A stretch of 64,000 nt of DNA. Source: Psychroserpens ponticola. Lineage in GTDB: Bacteria; Bacteroidota; Bacteroidia; Flavobacteriales; Flavobacteriaceae. The notes beneath the pieces were generated by a model. That model was not told where the DNA came from, ran no database searches, and worked only from the letters and a program-made list of their open reading frames with translations. The position numbers were made by a program, and so were the translations under genes. Where the stretch lies: assembly GCF_023556315.2 (NCBI RefSeq), contig NZ_CP116221.1, forward strand, positions 2,119,001 through 2,183,000. Direction: 5' to 3'. This document shows, piece after piece, positions 52,338-61,120 of this stretch (the stretch's first letter is position 1; the number at the start of each line of letters is the position of its first letter).

Positions 52338-53627
52338 TTAATCCTTGAGTAAATCTGAAAGCGATTTGGTCAACGCTTTTCTACTGTATTTTTGCAATCC
52401 AATTGGATTTACCAATAATGAATCGGTTTTATAAGCTTCAAAATACGATAAAACCTGAGATTTAATATCTCGTTTTTGGTCGTAGTAATAATACTGACCT
52501 GTATTCGTTGATTTTAAAATAGTCTCAACATCTGAATCTTTCGGACCAACAGCTAATATTGGTGTTTCTGATACCATGTATTCAAACAGTTTTCCTGGAA
52601 TAATTACTTTAGTCTCTTCGGAATCGATTTCAATAAGTAATAATAATCGAGAACTCATTTGAGCTTTTATAGCGTCTTCATGTGAAACATATCCTAAAGT
52701 TTTCACATGATTAGTTAGTCCAAACTGCTGAAACGTTTGTATAATATCATCACTAACGACTCCAATTAATTGCAATTGAAATGCTTCTGAAAAAGAAGAA
52801 TTTTCATTAATTAATTCACTCAAAGCGTCCCATAATTGTTTCGGATTTCGTTCCGATAACAACGATCCAATATGAGACATTGTAAATTTTGAATCTTTCT
52901 TCGGTCGTTCAACATGATTCACATCAAAACCATTAGTAATTACAGCAATAGGTTGTCTAGTTTTAGATTCAAATTCTTTTTTAGTATTATCGCTAGTTAC
53001 AATAATTTGATCTGCGGTCTGTAGCACTTTAGATTCTAATTCTAAGTGTTTTATAGCAGATGATTTTGTCAATTTTAATTGTTTATGATAGCCAATGGTC
53101 GTCCAAGGATCTCTAAAATCTGCCAACCATTTAAAACCATGTTTTTGTTTTAACTGAAGTCCGATAAGATGTAAACTATGAGGTGGACCAGTGGTAATTA
53201 TGGTTTCAATATTATGTTTAACAATATAATCTGAAAGAAATGACACTGAAGGCTTCACCCAATCTTTTCGCGCATCTGGAATAAAGAAATTACCACGAAT
53301 ATAAAGCATCATTTTCTGAATAAAGGTCTGCTTTTTTTGTTTCGGAATGACACCAGAACTGATTTGTTTTGAATTCTTTTTCGATAAAAAATTAGCGAAA
53401 CGATACGGTTCTTTTATAGGTTGTTTTAGAATTGTAATTGCACTTGAAACTTCATCAATTAAACTGTTATCTGTTATTGGATAACTCGGGTTTTCTGGGC
53501 AATATACAATAGGTTCAATGCCAAATTCTGGAAGGTATTTTACAAATTTCAACCATCGTTGTACACCTGGACCTCCAGCTGGTGGCCAATAATAAGTGAT
53601 AATGAGTGCCTTTTTATGCACTTTCAT
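52338..53627 (-). CDS. Glycosyltransferase, GT-B fold
   Basis: A 429-residue glycosyltransferase starting 'MKVHKKALIITYYWPPAGGPGVQRWLKFVKYLPEFGI', the acceptor-side motif of GT4-type enzymes in glycan clusters. The donor site is in 'KVIIPGKLFEYMVSETPILAVGPKDSDVETIL' (Glu and Gly positions conserved). ATG 53627 is preferred to the ORF start at 53678 because it begins right before the conserved block. It overlaps the end of the YfhO-like gene by 14 bases, suggesting translational coupling. Likely partner of the adjacent flippase. Confidence 0.87.
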   Translation of the reverse strand: MKVHKKALIITYYWPPAGGPGVQRWLKFVKYLPEFGIEPIVYCPENPSYPITDNSLIDEVSSAITILKQPIKEPYRFANFLSKKNSKQISSGVIPKQKKQTFIQKMMLYIRGNFFIPDARKDWVKPSVSFLSDYIVKHNIETIITTGPPHSLHLIGLQLKQKHGFKWLADFRDPWTTIGYHKQLKLTKSSAIKHLELESKVLQTADQIIVTSDNTKKEFESKTRQPIAVITNGFDVNHVERPKKDSKFTMSHIGSLLSERNPKQLWDALSELINENSSFSEAFQLQLIGVVSDDIIQTFQQFGLTNHVKTLGYVSHEDAIKAQMSSRLLLLIEIDSEETKVIIPGKLFEYMVSETPILAVGPKDSDVETILKSTNTGQYYYYDQKRDIKSQVLSYFEAYKTDSLLVNPIGLQKYSRKALTKSLSDLLKD

Positions 53628-56055
53628 TGGTTTTCTTTTTAAACTCCATATACAATCCACCAAGCAATAATAATCCAAACAAAATAGAACTTGCTAAAGC
53701 AATACAGCTTCCTGTTTTTACGACTTGTGGTTCAAACTTAAACTCGATCTGATGTTCTCCTAAAGGCACCTCTAATCCGCGTAAAACATAATCAACACGC
53801 TGATGCGACACTTCATTTCCATCTAAATACGCTTGCCAACCTTTTCCGTAGTACATTTCTGAAAATACAGCAAAACCGTCTTTAGCATTTGTAGAGCTAT
53901 ATTTAAGATAATTAGGCTTATATTCTGTAAGTTTAATATTTGCCGTAGAATCAACACTAAATTGCTTTGTATTCAATACTTCAGACGTTGTAATCGCTTT
54001 AATAGCTGTATTTAAACTATCTAACATTTGTATTTCTACATTTGCAGAATTAACTTTTTCTAAATCACTAATAAACCAAGCATTTCCATTAGCATCTTCA
54101 TTTGTATAAGGAAACACCTGACCTTCTTCTTCAGCAATAATGTATTTTGTATTAAGCATGTTCAATACATTCATATTATTTCTAGCAATATGGAAATCAT
54201 ATAATTCATTAAAACGTTTCAGTTTAGCTGCATGATAACCACTTAATGAATTATGAAAATACGCTGCTCTTGCTGGTGCTCTACTGCCTTCAGCAGATAA
54301 ATCTAAAACTCTAAAATGACCTTTGTCTTTTAAAATTTCTAAATCAGCAGCGTTAGCTTTGTATGGCTTGTTCACTTTAATTGCAGATACAAAATTATCT
54401 GTATTCACATAACGTCTATCAACACCAATTAAATCGAATAAAATCAAAACAGCAAAAACTACCACTAACGTGTTTTCAGAAAATTTCTTCTTTAAAAACA
54501 TAAAAATGGTTCCAGCTGATAATAAAACTAAAATGAGTGTTCGTAATGTATCTTGAGTAAAAAATGATTTTCGATCTTCACGAAGCGCATCAACAAATGC
54601 TTCTCCATATTGACCGTAGGCTTGTCTGTAATACCCATCGTTAACACCAACAAAATCGAATGCACCTTTAAACAATAGGAATACTAAAGCCAATCCTCCA
54701 GCAATCATTGCAGAATACTTTAAAGCTTTCATTTTTTGTGTATCCTTTTCATACTGATTAAACAATCGCGATAATCCGAAAATAGCCAAAACAGGAATAC
54801 ACAATTCTAATACAACCTGAATTGAACTGACTGCCCTAAACTTGTTGTACAATGGTACATAATCAATAAAGAAATTAGTAATAAATGCGAAAGGCTCGCT
54901 GTCTCCATAAGATAAAATCAAGGATAATAAACTACCTCCAACTAACCACCATTTTAGTCTGCCCTTTACAAGGAATAAAGCAAAAACAAACAAAAACAAA
55001 ACGACTGCTCCAATATAGGCTGGAGCTTCAACAATGGTCTGATCTCCCCAATAAGTAGGCATATGTTTCACTTCGTTTAAAGCCTCAATCGGACTTGCAC
55101 CAATTCCTGTATAAAATTTATACGATTCAGAATCTTTACCTACATTTTCACCACTTCCGCCACCTAAAAACCTAGGAATATATAAATTAAACGTTTCTAG
55201 AAGTCCATAACTGTATTCTGTGATATAATCTCGACTCAAACCTGACGTTATTTCTCTAGGAGAACCATCTGAATTAATAGTTAATTCACTTTTACCACGT
55301 GTACTTTCCTTTACATATTCTTGTGTAGCCAAAACATTAGTAGCGTTCAATGCTACTGAAAGTATAGCCGCAAAAACTAGAATACCAACAGCTTTAAAAA
55401 AATGAGGTAATACTTGTTTTTTAAAAGCGTCTATGAGATATGCAATTCCTAAAACGATGACCAACAGCATTAAATAATAGGTCATTTGAAAATGGTTCGC
55501 ACAGAGTTCAAGAGCCAATGCAACTGTGGTTAATAAGAATCCAAAAATGTATTTTTTACGAAATGTGAGTACAATTCCACTTAATACTAATGGCATATAA
55601 GCAATGGCATGTGCTTTACTATTATGACCAACACCAAGTATAATAATGAGATAGGTGGAAAAGCCAAAAGCGAGAGCTCCAAGTGCCGCTAATCTATATT
55701 CAACTTTTAATACAAGTAGAAGCACATAAAATCCTAAAAAATAGATAAATAGATAATCTGCAGGTCTTGGCAAAAATCGAAGTGTTAAATCTAATTTTTT
55801 AATATAATTATGTGGATATTTAGCACCTAATTGATAGGTTGGCATGCCGCCAAATGCACTGTTTGTCCAATAGGTTTCTTGACCAGTTTGAGCTTTAAAA
55901 TCTTTCTGTTGTTGCGCCATACCAATATAATGCATGATATCGCTTTGTTTTATTTGCTTCCCTTGCAAAACTGGACTAAAATAGGCTAATGAAATAACTA
56001 CAAAACCAATTAAGACTAATACGTGCGGAAGAAATTTTTTGAAAGATAATGGCAT
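53614..56055 (-). CDS. YfhO-family membrane protein
   Basis: An 813-residue protein with a first membrane segment at about 10-28, a periplasmic loop containing 'TYWTNSAFGGMPTYQLGA', then about eleven more membrane segments, and a C-terminal soluble domain with 'FAVFSEMYYGKGWQAYLDGNEVSHQRVDYVLRGLEVPLGEHQIEFKFEP'. This is the bacterial YfhO layout, a GT-C-like family proposed to glycosylate lipids or wall polymers. It starts the overlapping pair with the glycosyltransferase and stands with the flippase and DUF4834 genes, pointing to envelope glycan work. Reaction unproven. Confidence 0.88.
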   Translation of the reverse strand: MPLSFKKFLPHVLVLIGFVVISLAYFSPVLQGKQIKQSDIMHYIGMAQQQKDFKAQTGQETYWTNSAFGGMPTYQLGAKYPHNYIKKLDLTLRFLPRPADYLFIYFLGFYVLLLVLKVEYRLAALGALAFGFSTYLIIILGVGHNSKAHAIAYMPLVLSGIVLTFRKKYIFGFLLTTVALALELCANHFQMTYYLMLLVIVLGIAYLIDAFKKQVLPHFFKAVGILVFAAILSVALNATNVLATQEYVKESTRGKSELTINSDGSPREITSGLSRDYITEYSYGLLETFNLYIPRFLGGGSGENVGKDSESYKFYTGIGASPIEALNEVKHMPTYWGDQTIVEAPAYIGAVVLFLFVFALFLVKGRLKWWLVGGSLLSLILSYGDSEPFAFITNFFIDYVPLYNKFRAVSSIQVVLELCIPVLAIFGLSRLFNQYEKDTQKMKALKYSAMIAGGLALVFLLFKGAFDFVGVNDGYYRQAYGQYGEAFVDALREDRKSFFTQDTLRTLILVLLSAGTIFMFLKKKFSENTLVVVFAVLILFDLIGVDRRYVNTDNFVSAIKVNKPYKANAADLEILKDKGHFRVLDLSAEGSRAPARAAYFHNSLSGYHAAKLKRFNELYDFHIARNNMNVLNMLNTKYIIAEEEGQVFPYTNEDANGNAWFISDLEKVNSANVEIQMLDSLNTAIKAITTSEVLNTKQFSVDSTANIKLTEYKPNYLKYSSTNAKDGFAVFSEMYYGKGWQAYLDGNEVSHQRVDYVLRGLEVPLGEHQIEFKFEPQVVKTGSCIALASSILFGLLLLGGLYMEFKKKTNESA

Positions 56056-56083
56056 GGATTCAAATTATCAATGAGGTCGAAAT

Positions 56084-56365
56084 TTACTCAATTTCTTCGT
56101 AATCTACATATTCACCAACGCTTTTATCTGAAGTTTTATGTTGCTGAGGAACTTTATCAATAACAGTTTCTCCTGTTTTTTGTTTAGGATTTTGGCTTTG
56201 CTGATGCTGTTGAAACTGTCCGCCAAATTTCTGCTGCATCTTTTTAGACATATAGCGTAAAAAATATGGCGCAAAAAGACGTGTCAAAATCTTAATACCA
56301 TAATATACCAAAAGGATAATTAAAATCGTTCTAAAAAAACCCACGAATGATGCTGTTTGTAACAT
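56084..56365 (-). CDS. DUF4834 family small membrane protein
   Basis: A 93-residue protein from ATG 56365: one membrane segment 'VGFFRTILIILLVYYGIKIL' then a basic, Gln-rich stretch (QQHQQSQNPKQK) and an acidic end (VDYEEIE). This matches DUF4834, a short family restricted to Bacteroidota. An upstream ATG at 56401 is less likely because it adds a second hydrophobic stretch and crosses the promoter box at 56381-56388. It lies 28 bases before the YfhO gene and probably leads this operon. Confidence 0.85.
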   Translation of the reverse strand: MLQTASFVGFFRTILIILLVYYGIKILTRLFAPYFLRYMSKKMQQKFGGQFQQHQQSQNPKQKTGETVIDKVPQQHKTSDKSVGEYVDYEEIE

Positions 56366-56380
56366 AAATAGATATTTAAA

Positions 56381-56388
56381 CAAAAATA
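56381..56388 (-). promoter_or_regulatory. TAnnTTTG promoter box (minus strand)
   Basis: CAAAAATA on the plus strand reads TATTTTTG on the minus strand, a perfect -7 box 15 bases upstream of ATG 56365. It is the likely promoter for the DUF4834-YfhO-glycosyltransferase-flippase group and is divergent from the box at 56443. Confidence 0.5.
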
Positions 56389-56442
56389 CAATTATAAGCA
56401 TTTAAAAACAGTTATAAATACTTAAAAAAAATATAAAATCTC

Positions 56443-56450
56443 TATATTTG
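56443..56450 (+). promoter_or_regulatory. TAnnTTTG promoter box for the 56468 gene
   Basis: TATATTTG is a perfect -7 box 17 bases before the ATG at 56468, giving a leader of about 13 bases. Confidence 0.5.
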
Positions 56451-56467
56451 ACTTAAATCAAAAGCCT

Positions 56468-57457
56468 ATGAATTTCATCAAAGTATCCTTTACAATATTC
56501 CTCCTTTTTGTCACCCAATCTATTTTTGCTCAATACACAGAAGTTATTAATTCGAATAGACCTGGAGTGTCGAGAAGTGCTTTTTCAGTAGGCACAAATG
56601 TTGCTCAACTTGAAGTTGGGCCATATATTGTTAAAGAAGAGCATACCCCTTTAAAATATGAAGTTTCAGGTTTTGGAGTTGATTTTGCCGCTCGATACGG
56701 ATTGCTTTTTGAAGAATTAGAAATAAATATTGAAGGGATTTACCAAAATGACACTAGAACAGATAATAGAGGATTTATAGCTGTAGAGAATAAACGTTCT
56801 AACTTTAAAAATTTTACTATTGGCGCAAAATATCTGGTGTATGATCCTTTAAAAAATGCAGGAGAAGAGAAACCGAATCTATATAGTTACCATGCAAATA
56901 GAACTTTCAAATGGAGCTCTTTAATTCCTGCTGTCGCAGTTTATGCAGGTGCAAATTTTGACACAAAAGATAATTCATATTTACCTCCAGACGTTGAAGG
57001 TTTTAGTCCTAAAATCATGGTTGCTACACAAAATAATTTTTCTGGTGGTTGGGTACTTATTATGAATTTAATAAAAGACAGAATTGGAACCGATTATTCT
57101 GAATTTCAATACATCTTAACACTTACTCACTCTTTTAACCCTCAATGGGTTATTTTTGCCGAAACTCAAGGTATTGATAGTGAATATTATGCTGATAATT
57201 TATTTCGTTTTGGTGGAGCATACTTATGGAGTAAAGACTTTCAGCTAGATACTGCGGTTACATTAAATACTAAAGACACGCCATCAGTGTTTGGCGTGAA
57301 TTTTGGACTTTCATACCGATTGGATTTTCATGTTGATAAGGAAACAGACAACGGCAACTCCAAAGAGGATGCTGACAAAAGAAAACCAAAAAAGAAGAAA
57401 AAGAAAAAAAAGAAGAAAAAAGATGATACTGACTTTGATGATGACGGAAGCCTTTAA
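56468..57457 (+). CDS. Outer-membrane beta-barrel protein with poly-lysine tail
   Basis: A 329-residue protein with signal peptide (ending SIFAQ). From about residue 25 to 287 it alternates short amphipathic strands ending in aromatic residues (LEVGPYIV, NFTIGAKYLVYD, PAVAVYAGANF), as in the MetA-pathway/transporter-type outer-membrane barrels. It ends with a barrel-like 'FGVNFGLSYRLDFHV'. After that comes a hydrophilic tail with about 11 consecutive lysines and then an acidic end (DDTDFDDDGSL). Since the last strand should end at the membrane, the tail probably hangs in the periplasm, which is unusual. Followed 6 bases later by a GNAT gene. Confidence 0.78.
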   Translation: MNFIKVSFTIFLLFVTQSIFAQYTEVINSNRPGVSRSAFSVGTNVAQLEVGPYIVKEEHTPLKYEVSGFGVDFAARYGLLFEELEINIEGIYQNDTRTDNRGFIAVENKRSNFKNFTIGAKYLVYDPLKNAGEEKPNLYSYHANRTFKWSSLIPAVAVYAGANFDTKDNSYLPPDVEGFSPKIMVATQNNFSGGWVLIMNLIKDRIGTDYSEFQYILTLTHSFNPQWVIFAETQGIDSEYYADNLFRFGGAYLWSKDFQLDTAVTLNTKDTPSVFGVNFGLSYRLDFHVDKETDNGNSKEDADKRKPKKKKKKKKKKKDDTDFDDDGSL

Positions 57458-57463
57458 GCCAAA

Positions 57464-58591
57464 ATGTGTATGATTACTGTTAAAGAAATTCATTCTAAAA
57501 AAGACTTGAAGCAATTTGTAAAGTTTCCTTTTGGGCTTTATAAAAACTCAAAAGCTTGGGTACCTCCTATTATAACTCAAGAATTGCAAACTTTTAATAA
57601 AAAAAAGAATCCCATTTTTGAAGATGCCGAAGCTCGTTTTTTTCTTGCTTACAAAGGCGACACTATTGTTGGTCGCGTAGCTGCAATTATTAATTGGCTT
57701 GAAGTAGATGGACAAAACCAAAAGAAAATGCGTTTTGGATGGTTTGATTTTATTGATGATTTTGACGTTTCAAAAGCTTTACTTCAAAACGTTGAACATA
57801 TTGGCATTGAGAACAATCTAGAATATGCCGAAGGACCTGTTGGCTTTTCAAACTTAGACAAAGTAGGCATTATTACCGAAGGATTTGACGTTATTGCACC
57901 AATGGTGACTTGGTACAACCATCCATATTACATCAAACATTATGAGGCTTTAGGTTATAAAGCTGAAAAAACTTACGTTGAAAGCACTTTCCCTTTTGAA
58001 AATGTAAAACCAGAGTTTTTTGCAAAAGCTCAAGAATTAATTAAACGTCGCTATAGTTTAACGGCTTTAAAATTCACAAAAACAGAAGAAGTTATGCCTT
58101 ACGTTGACAAAATGTTTGACTTGTTCAATGAGAGTTATGCTTCACTATCTTCCTTTGTGAAAATTACAGATATTCAAAAAGAATACTTCAAAAAGAAATT
58201 TATAAGCTTCATAAATCCTGAATACATTAAGTTTGTGGTAGATAAAAATGATGATCTTGTTGGTTTTGCAATAGTTATGCCTGCATTTTCAAAAGCACTA
58301 CAAAACGCTAATGGAAAACTATTTCCTTTTGGATTTAGACATATTTTAAATGCAAAAAAGAATAGCAAAGATGCCATTTTCTATCTTATAGGAATTCACC
58401 CAGAATATCAAAATAAAGGTGTTCATGCTGTAATTTTTAATGAATATTATGAAACTTTTAAAGTAAAAGGTATAGAAACCTGCATTAGAACTCCAGAACT
58501 TGAAGACAATGAGGCCATTCAAAAAATCTGGAAACATTTTGATCCTGTTGTGTTTAGACGTCGAAAAACTTTTAGAAAAAACCTTAATTAA
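57464..58591 (+). CDS. GNAT-fold acetyltransferase-like protein
   Basis: A 375-residue cytoplasmic protein. It starts 'MITVKEIHSKKDLKQFVKFPFGLYKNSKAWVPP' after two extra residues, and the first half has the 'RFFLAYKGDTIVGRVAAIIN' strand pair. The second half carries 'YLIGIHPEYQNKGVHAVIFNEYYETFKVKGIETC', the acetyl-CoA loop (Gln-x-x-Gly-x-x-x) and following helix of GNAT enzymes. This double-length type is widespread in Bacteroidota with unknown substrate. ATG 57464 or 57470 may be used. Confidence 0.8.
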   Translation: MCMITVKEIHSKKDLKQFVKFPFGLYKNSKAWVPPIITQELQTFNKKKNPIFEDAEARFFLAYKGDTIVGRVAAIINWLEVDGQNQKKMRFGWFDFIDDFDVSKALLQNVEHIGIENNLEYAEGPVGFSNLDKVGIITEGFDVIAPMVTWYNHPYYIKHYEALGYKAEKTYVESTFPFENVKPEFFAKAQELIKRRYSLTALKFTKTEEVMPYVDKMFDLFNESYASLSSFVKITDIQKEYFKKKFISFINPEYIKFVVDKNDDLVGFAIVMPAFSKALQNANGKLFPFGFRHILNAKKNSKDAIFYLIGIHPEYQNKGVHAVIFNEYYETFKVKGIETCIRTPELEDNEAIQKIWKHFDPVVFRRRKTFRKNLN

Positions 58592-58624
58592 AGTTAAAAC
58601 ATCTTTTAGATAGCAGTTATTTTA

Positions 58625-58632
58625 TATTTTTG
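58625..58632 (+). promoter_or_regulatory. TAnnTTTG box abutting the DUF4159 start
   Basis: TATTTTTG ends at 58632, five bases before the ATG at 58637, as in the 6518-6525 and the weaker 60015-60022 cases. The transcript would begin almost at the start codon. Confidence 0.5.
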
Positions 58633-58636
58633 AAAT

Positions 58637-59296
58637 ATGTCAAAACTCCGTAAAACACTATACCTTTTTTTATTTTTCATAGGATTCATTAATTTTAATT
58701 CTAGTGCTCAAGATTTAGCGATTGTTAAATATAAAGGTGGAGGTGATTGGTATAGCAATCCTACTGCATTGCCTAATTTAATTAAATATTGTAATGCGAA
58801 CATAAACACCAAAATGAATCCAAAACCAGAAACTGTTGATGTTGGTAGTATTGATATTTTTCAATTTCCAATGCTACATATGACAGGTCATGGAAACGTT
58901 TTTTTTAGTGATGAAGATGCTGAAAACCTTCATAATTACTTAATTTCTGGTGGTTTTCTACATATTGATGATAATTATGGCATGGAACCTTACATAAAAA
59001 AGGAGCTTAAAAAAGTATTTCCAAATCAAGAACTCATCGAATTACCTGCTACACACGAAATTTTTAATAGCGCTTACCCATTTATTGATGGTTTACCCAA
59101 AATACATGAGCATGATGGTAAACGACCACAAGCATTTGGTTTATTTTACGAAAGCAGATTAGTGCTTTTATTTACTTTTGAAAGCGATTTAGGTGATGGT
59201 TGGGAAGATCCTGAAGTTCATAATGATCCACCAAGTGTTAGAGAAAAAGCGCTTAAAATGGGAGCCAATATTGTAAAATATGCGTTTGAGAATTAA
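58637..59296 (+). CDS. DUF4159 domain-containing exported protein
   Basis: A 219-residue protein with a signal peptide (MSKLRKTLYLFLFFIGFINFNSSA). The mature part is one DUF4159 domain: 'LAIVKYKGGGDWYSNPTALPNLIKYC' at the start, 'FPMLHMTGHGNVFFSDEDAENLHNYLISGGFLHIDDNYGM' in the middle and 'ATHEIFNSAYPFIDGLPKIHEHDGKRPQ' near the end, with conserved His and Asp residues that could bind metal. The fold resembles glutamine-amidotransferase-like proteins of the gliding or BatA neighbourhoods. Function unproven. Leads an operon with the small gene and TrmH gene. Confidence 0.85.
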   Translation: MSKLRKTLYLFLFFIGFINFNSSAQDLAIVKYKGGGDWYSNPTALPNLIKYCNANINTKMNPKPETVDVGSIDIFQFPMLHMTGHGNVFFSDEDAENLHNYLISGGFLHIDDNYGMEPYIKKELKKVFPNQELIELPATHEIFNSAYPFIDGLPKIHEHDGKRPQAFGLFYESRLVLLFTFESDLGDGWEDPEVHNDPPSVREKALKMGANIVKYAFEN

Positions 59297-59297
59297 T

Positions 59298-59504
59298 ATG
59301 AAAACCAGAAGAAATACAAATATGATTTTTTCAATATTAATGGCATTTCTTTTTGTTTTTCAGTCTATGCAAAATATAAATCAGCATACATACTCAACTG
59401 GAATTTCAAATTTTCATCAATATCCTCCTAATGGTATCACATGTTTTTTTGCAGATCCACCAATACACATGAGTTGTAATTGCGGAAAGACATTTCATCT
59501 ATAA
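59298..59504 (+). CDS. Small hypothetical protein (68 aa)
   Basis: A 68-residue ORF with ATG 59298, one base after the DUF4159 stop, and a stop one base before the TrmH start, so it fills an operon gap exactly. The N-terminus is a basic plus hydrophobic stretch (MKTRRNTNMIFSILMAFLFVF) like a signal or anchor, then a short domain with three cysteines (ITCFFADPP, HMSCNCGK). No family recognised. The tight spacing and normal codons support it being real. Confidence 0.5.
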   Translation: MKTRRNTNMIFSILMAFLFVFQSMQNINQHTYSTGISNFHQYPPNGITCFFADPPIHMSCNCGKTFHL

Positions 59505-59505
59505 A

Positions 59506-60006
59506 ATGCAACTCAACCACTACTCTACATCGTTTACAAAACGAAAATTCCCAATAACTTTAGTTTGCGAAAATGTCACAAATGCACCAAACATTGGCAG
59601 CTTGTTTAGAACTGCTGATGCTTTTGGGATTGAAAAAATAGTGTTTTGTGGTGATCATATTCCATTAGGTCGAAAAATGACTAAGACATCACGTGCTACT
59701 GAGAAGTCTGTGTGTTTTGAAGTTTCAAATAATGCTGAAGAAATAGCAACTAAACTGAAATCCTATGGCTATCAGATTATTGCATTAGAAATAACAAGTA
59801 CTAGCAAATCATTATATACACATCAATTTTCTATAAATCAGCCCATTGCTCTTATAATTGGTGATGAGAATTTTGGAGTTTCAGAAACTCTTTTGAACTT
59901 ATGTGATAATACCATACATATAGAAATGTTTGGCCAAAATAGCAGTATGAATGTTGTGCAAGCAACTTCAATTACTTTATACGAAATTACTAAGCAATTC
60001 TTATAA
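59506..60006 (+). CDS. TrmH/SpoU family RNA methyltransferase
   Basis: A 166-residue SPOUT methyltransferase that 2'-O-methylates tRNA or rRNA. The three motifs are present: 'NAPNIGSLFRTADAFGIEKI', 'ALIIGDENFGVSETLL' (in place of GSE-type) and 'SSMNVVQATSITLYEI', the knot that binds SAM. It is shorter than full TrmH or RlmB, which have N-terminal extensions, so the RNA target is not defined. Translationally close to the small gene before it. Confidence 0.88.
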   Translation: MQLNHYSTSFTKRKFPITLVCENVTNAPNIGSLFRTADAFGIEKIVFCGDHIPLGRKMTKTSRATEKSVCFEVSNNAEEIATKLKSYGYQIIALEITSTSKSLYTHQFSINQPIALIIGDENFGVSETLLNLCDNTIHIEMFGQNSSMNVVQATSITLYEITKQFL

Positions 60007-60026
60007 CAGTTTTATATCTTTAGATC

Positions 60027-61115
60027 ATGAATTCAAAAATCATTGCAAATGGCATATTAAGAGCGATTGCTATTTTATTAGGTGCTTGCCTTATTTTAAT
60101 CTTTTTATATAAAATTCAATCCGTAATCGTTTACATTGCAATTGCTGGTGTAATTTCATTAATTGGAAGGCCTATCGTATTGTTTTTAAGACGCAAACTT
60201 AAGTTCAATAACACAATAGCAGTTATCATTACAATGGTATTATTTATAGGGCTACTATTAGGTCTTATAAGAATGTTTATACCTTTGGTCGTAGAACAAG
60301 GTGAAAATTTATCACTCTTAGATATTGATGAATTACAACGAAATGCTGAAAACTTATATTCAGAGATTATCACCTATTTTGATTTAAGTAAAGTTGATGT
60401 TGAGCAATCTATAAAGGATTCTGGAATGCTATCTAAATTAGATTATTCTATACTCCCAAATTTTTTAAACTCATTTATTGAAGGATTAGGAAGCTCTCTC
60501 ATTGGCTTGTTTTCTGTATTATTCATTTCATTTTTCTTCTTAAAAGATAGCCGTCTTTTTGAAAACGGAATTATCACATTTATACCAGACTCTAAAGAAT
60601 CTCGTTGGAAAAACTCTTCAGAAAAAATTAAAGATTTACTCTCTAGATACTTTGTTGGTTTAATCTTTCAAATTCTAATTCTGTTTGTAATCTATACAGT
60701 GGTATTATTAATATTTGATATTGACAATGCAATCGTTATTGCTTTTTTATGTGCTTTACTTAATCTTATTCCATATGTTGGACCATTAGTAAGTGGAATT
60801 TTAATGATTGTTTTAACCATGTCTAGCAATTTAGGTGAAAGTTTTAGTGATGTAATTTTACCTAAGACCACCTATGTAATGATTGGTTTTGTAATTGCCC
60901 AATTGGTAGATAATTTTTTCAGTCAGCCATTTATTTTTTCTAAAAGCGTAAAATCACATCCTCTTGAAATATTTTTAATAATTATTATTGCAGGATTGTT
61001 ATTCGGAATTGTAGGCATGATCGTAGCAGTACCATCATATACAGCAATAAAAGTGATCTTAAAAGAGTTTCTTTCAGAAAATAAAGTCGTAAAAAAACTA
61101 ACTCAAGATCTTTAA
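60027..61115 (+). CDS. AI-2E family transporter (PerM-like)
   Basis: A 362-residue membrane protein with about seven to eight hydrophobic segments (first at about 10-33, last at about 315-340). A soluble part at 85-150 sits between segments, followed by 'GLGSSLIGLFSVLFISFFFLKDSRLF' and 'NLIPYVGPLVSGILMIVLT', characteristic of the AI-2E transporter family. Members include PerM and Na+/H+ exchangers; actual solute unknown. A weak TATCTTTA box ends five bases before the ATG. Confidence 0.88.
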   Translation: MNSKIIANGILRAIAILLGACLILIFLYKIQSVIVYIAIAGVISLIGRPIVLFLRRKLKFNNTIAVIITMVLFIGLLLGLIRMFIPLVVEQGENLSLLDIDELQRNAENLYSEIITYFDLSKVDVEQSIKDSGMLSKLDYSILPNFLNSFIEGLGSSLIGLFSVLFISFFFLKDSRLFENGIITFIPDSKESRWKNSSEKIKDLLSRYFVGLIFQILILFVIYTVVLLIFDIDNAIVIAFLCALLNLIPYVGPLVSGILMIVLTMSSNLGESFSDVILPKTTYVMIGFVIAQLVDNFFSQPFIFSKSVKSHPLEIFLIIIIAGLLFGIVGMIVAVPSYTAIKVILKEFLSENKVVKKLTQDL

Positions 61116-61120
61116 TTCAA

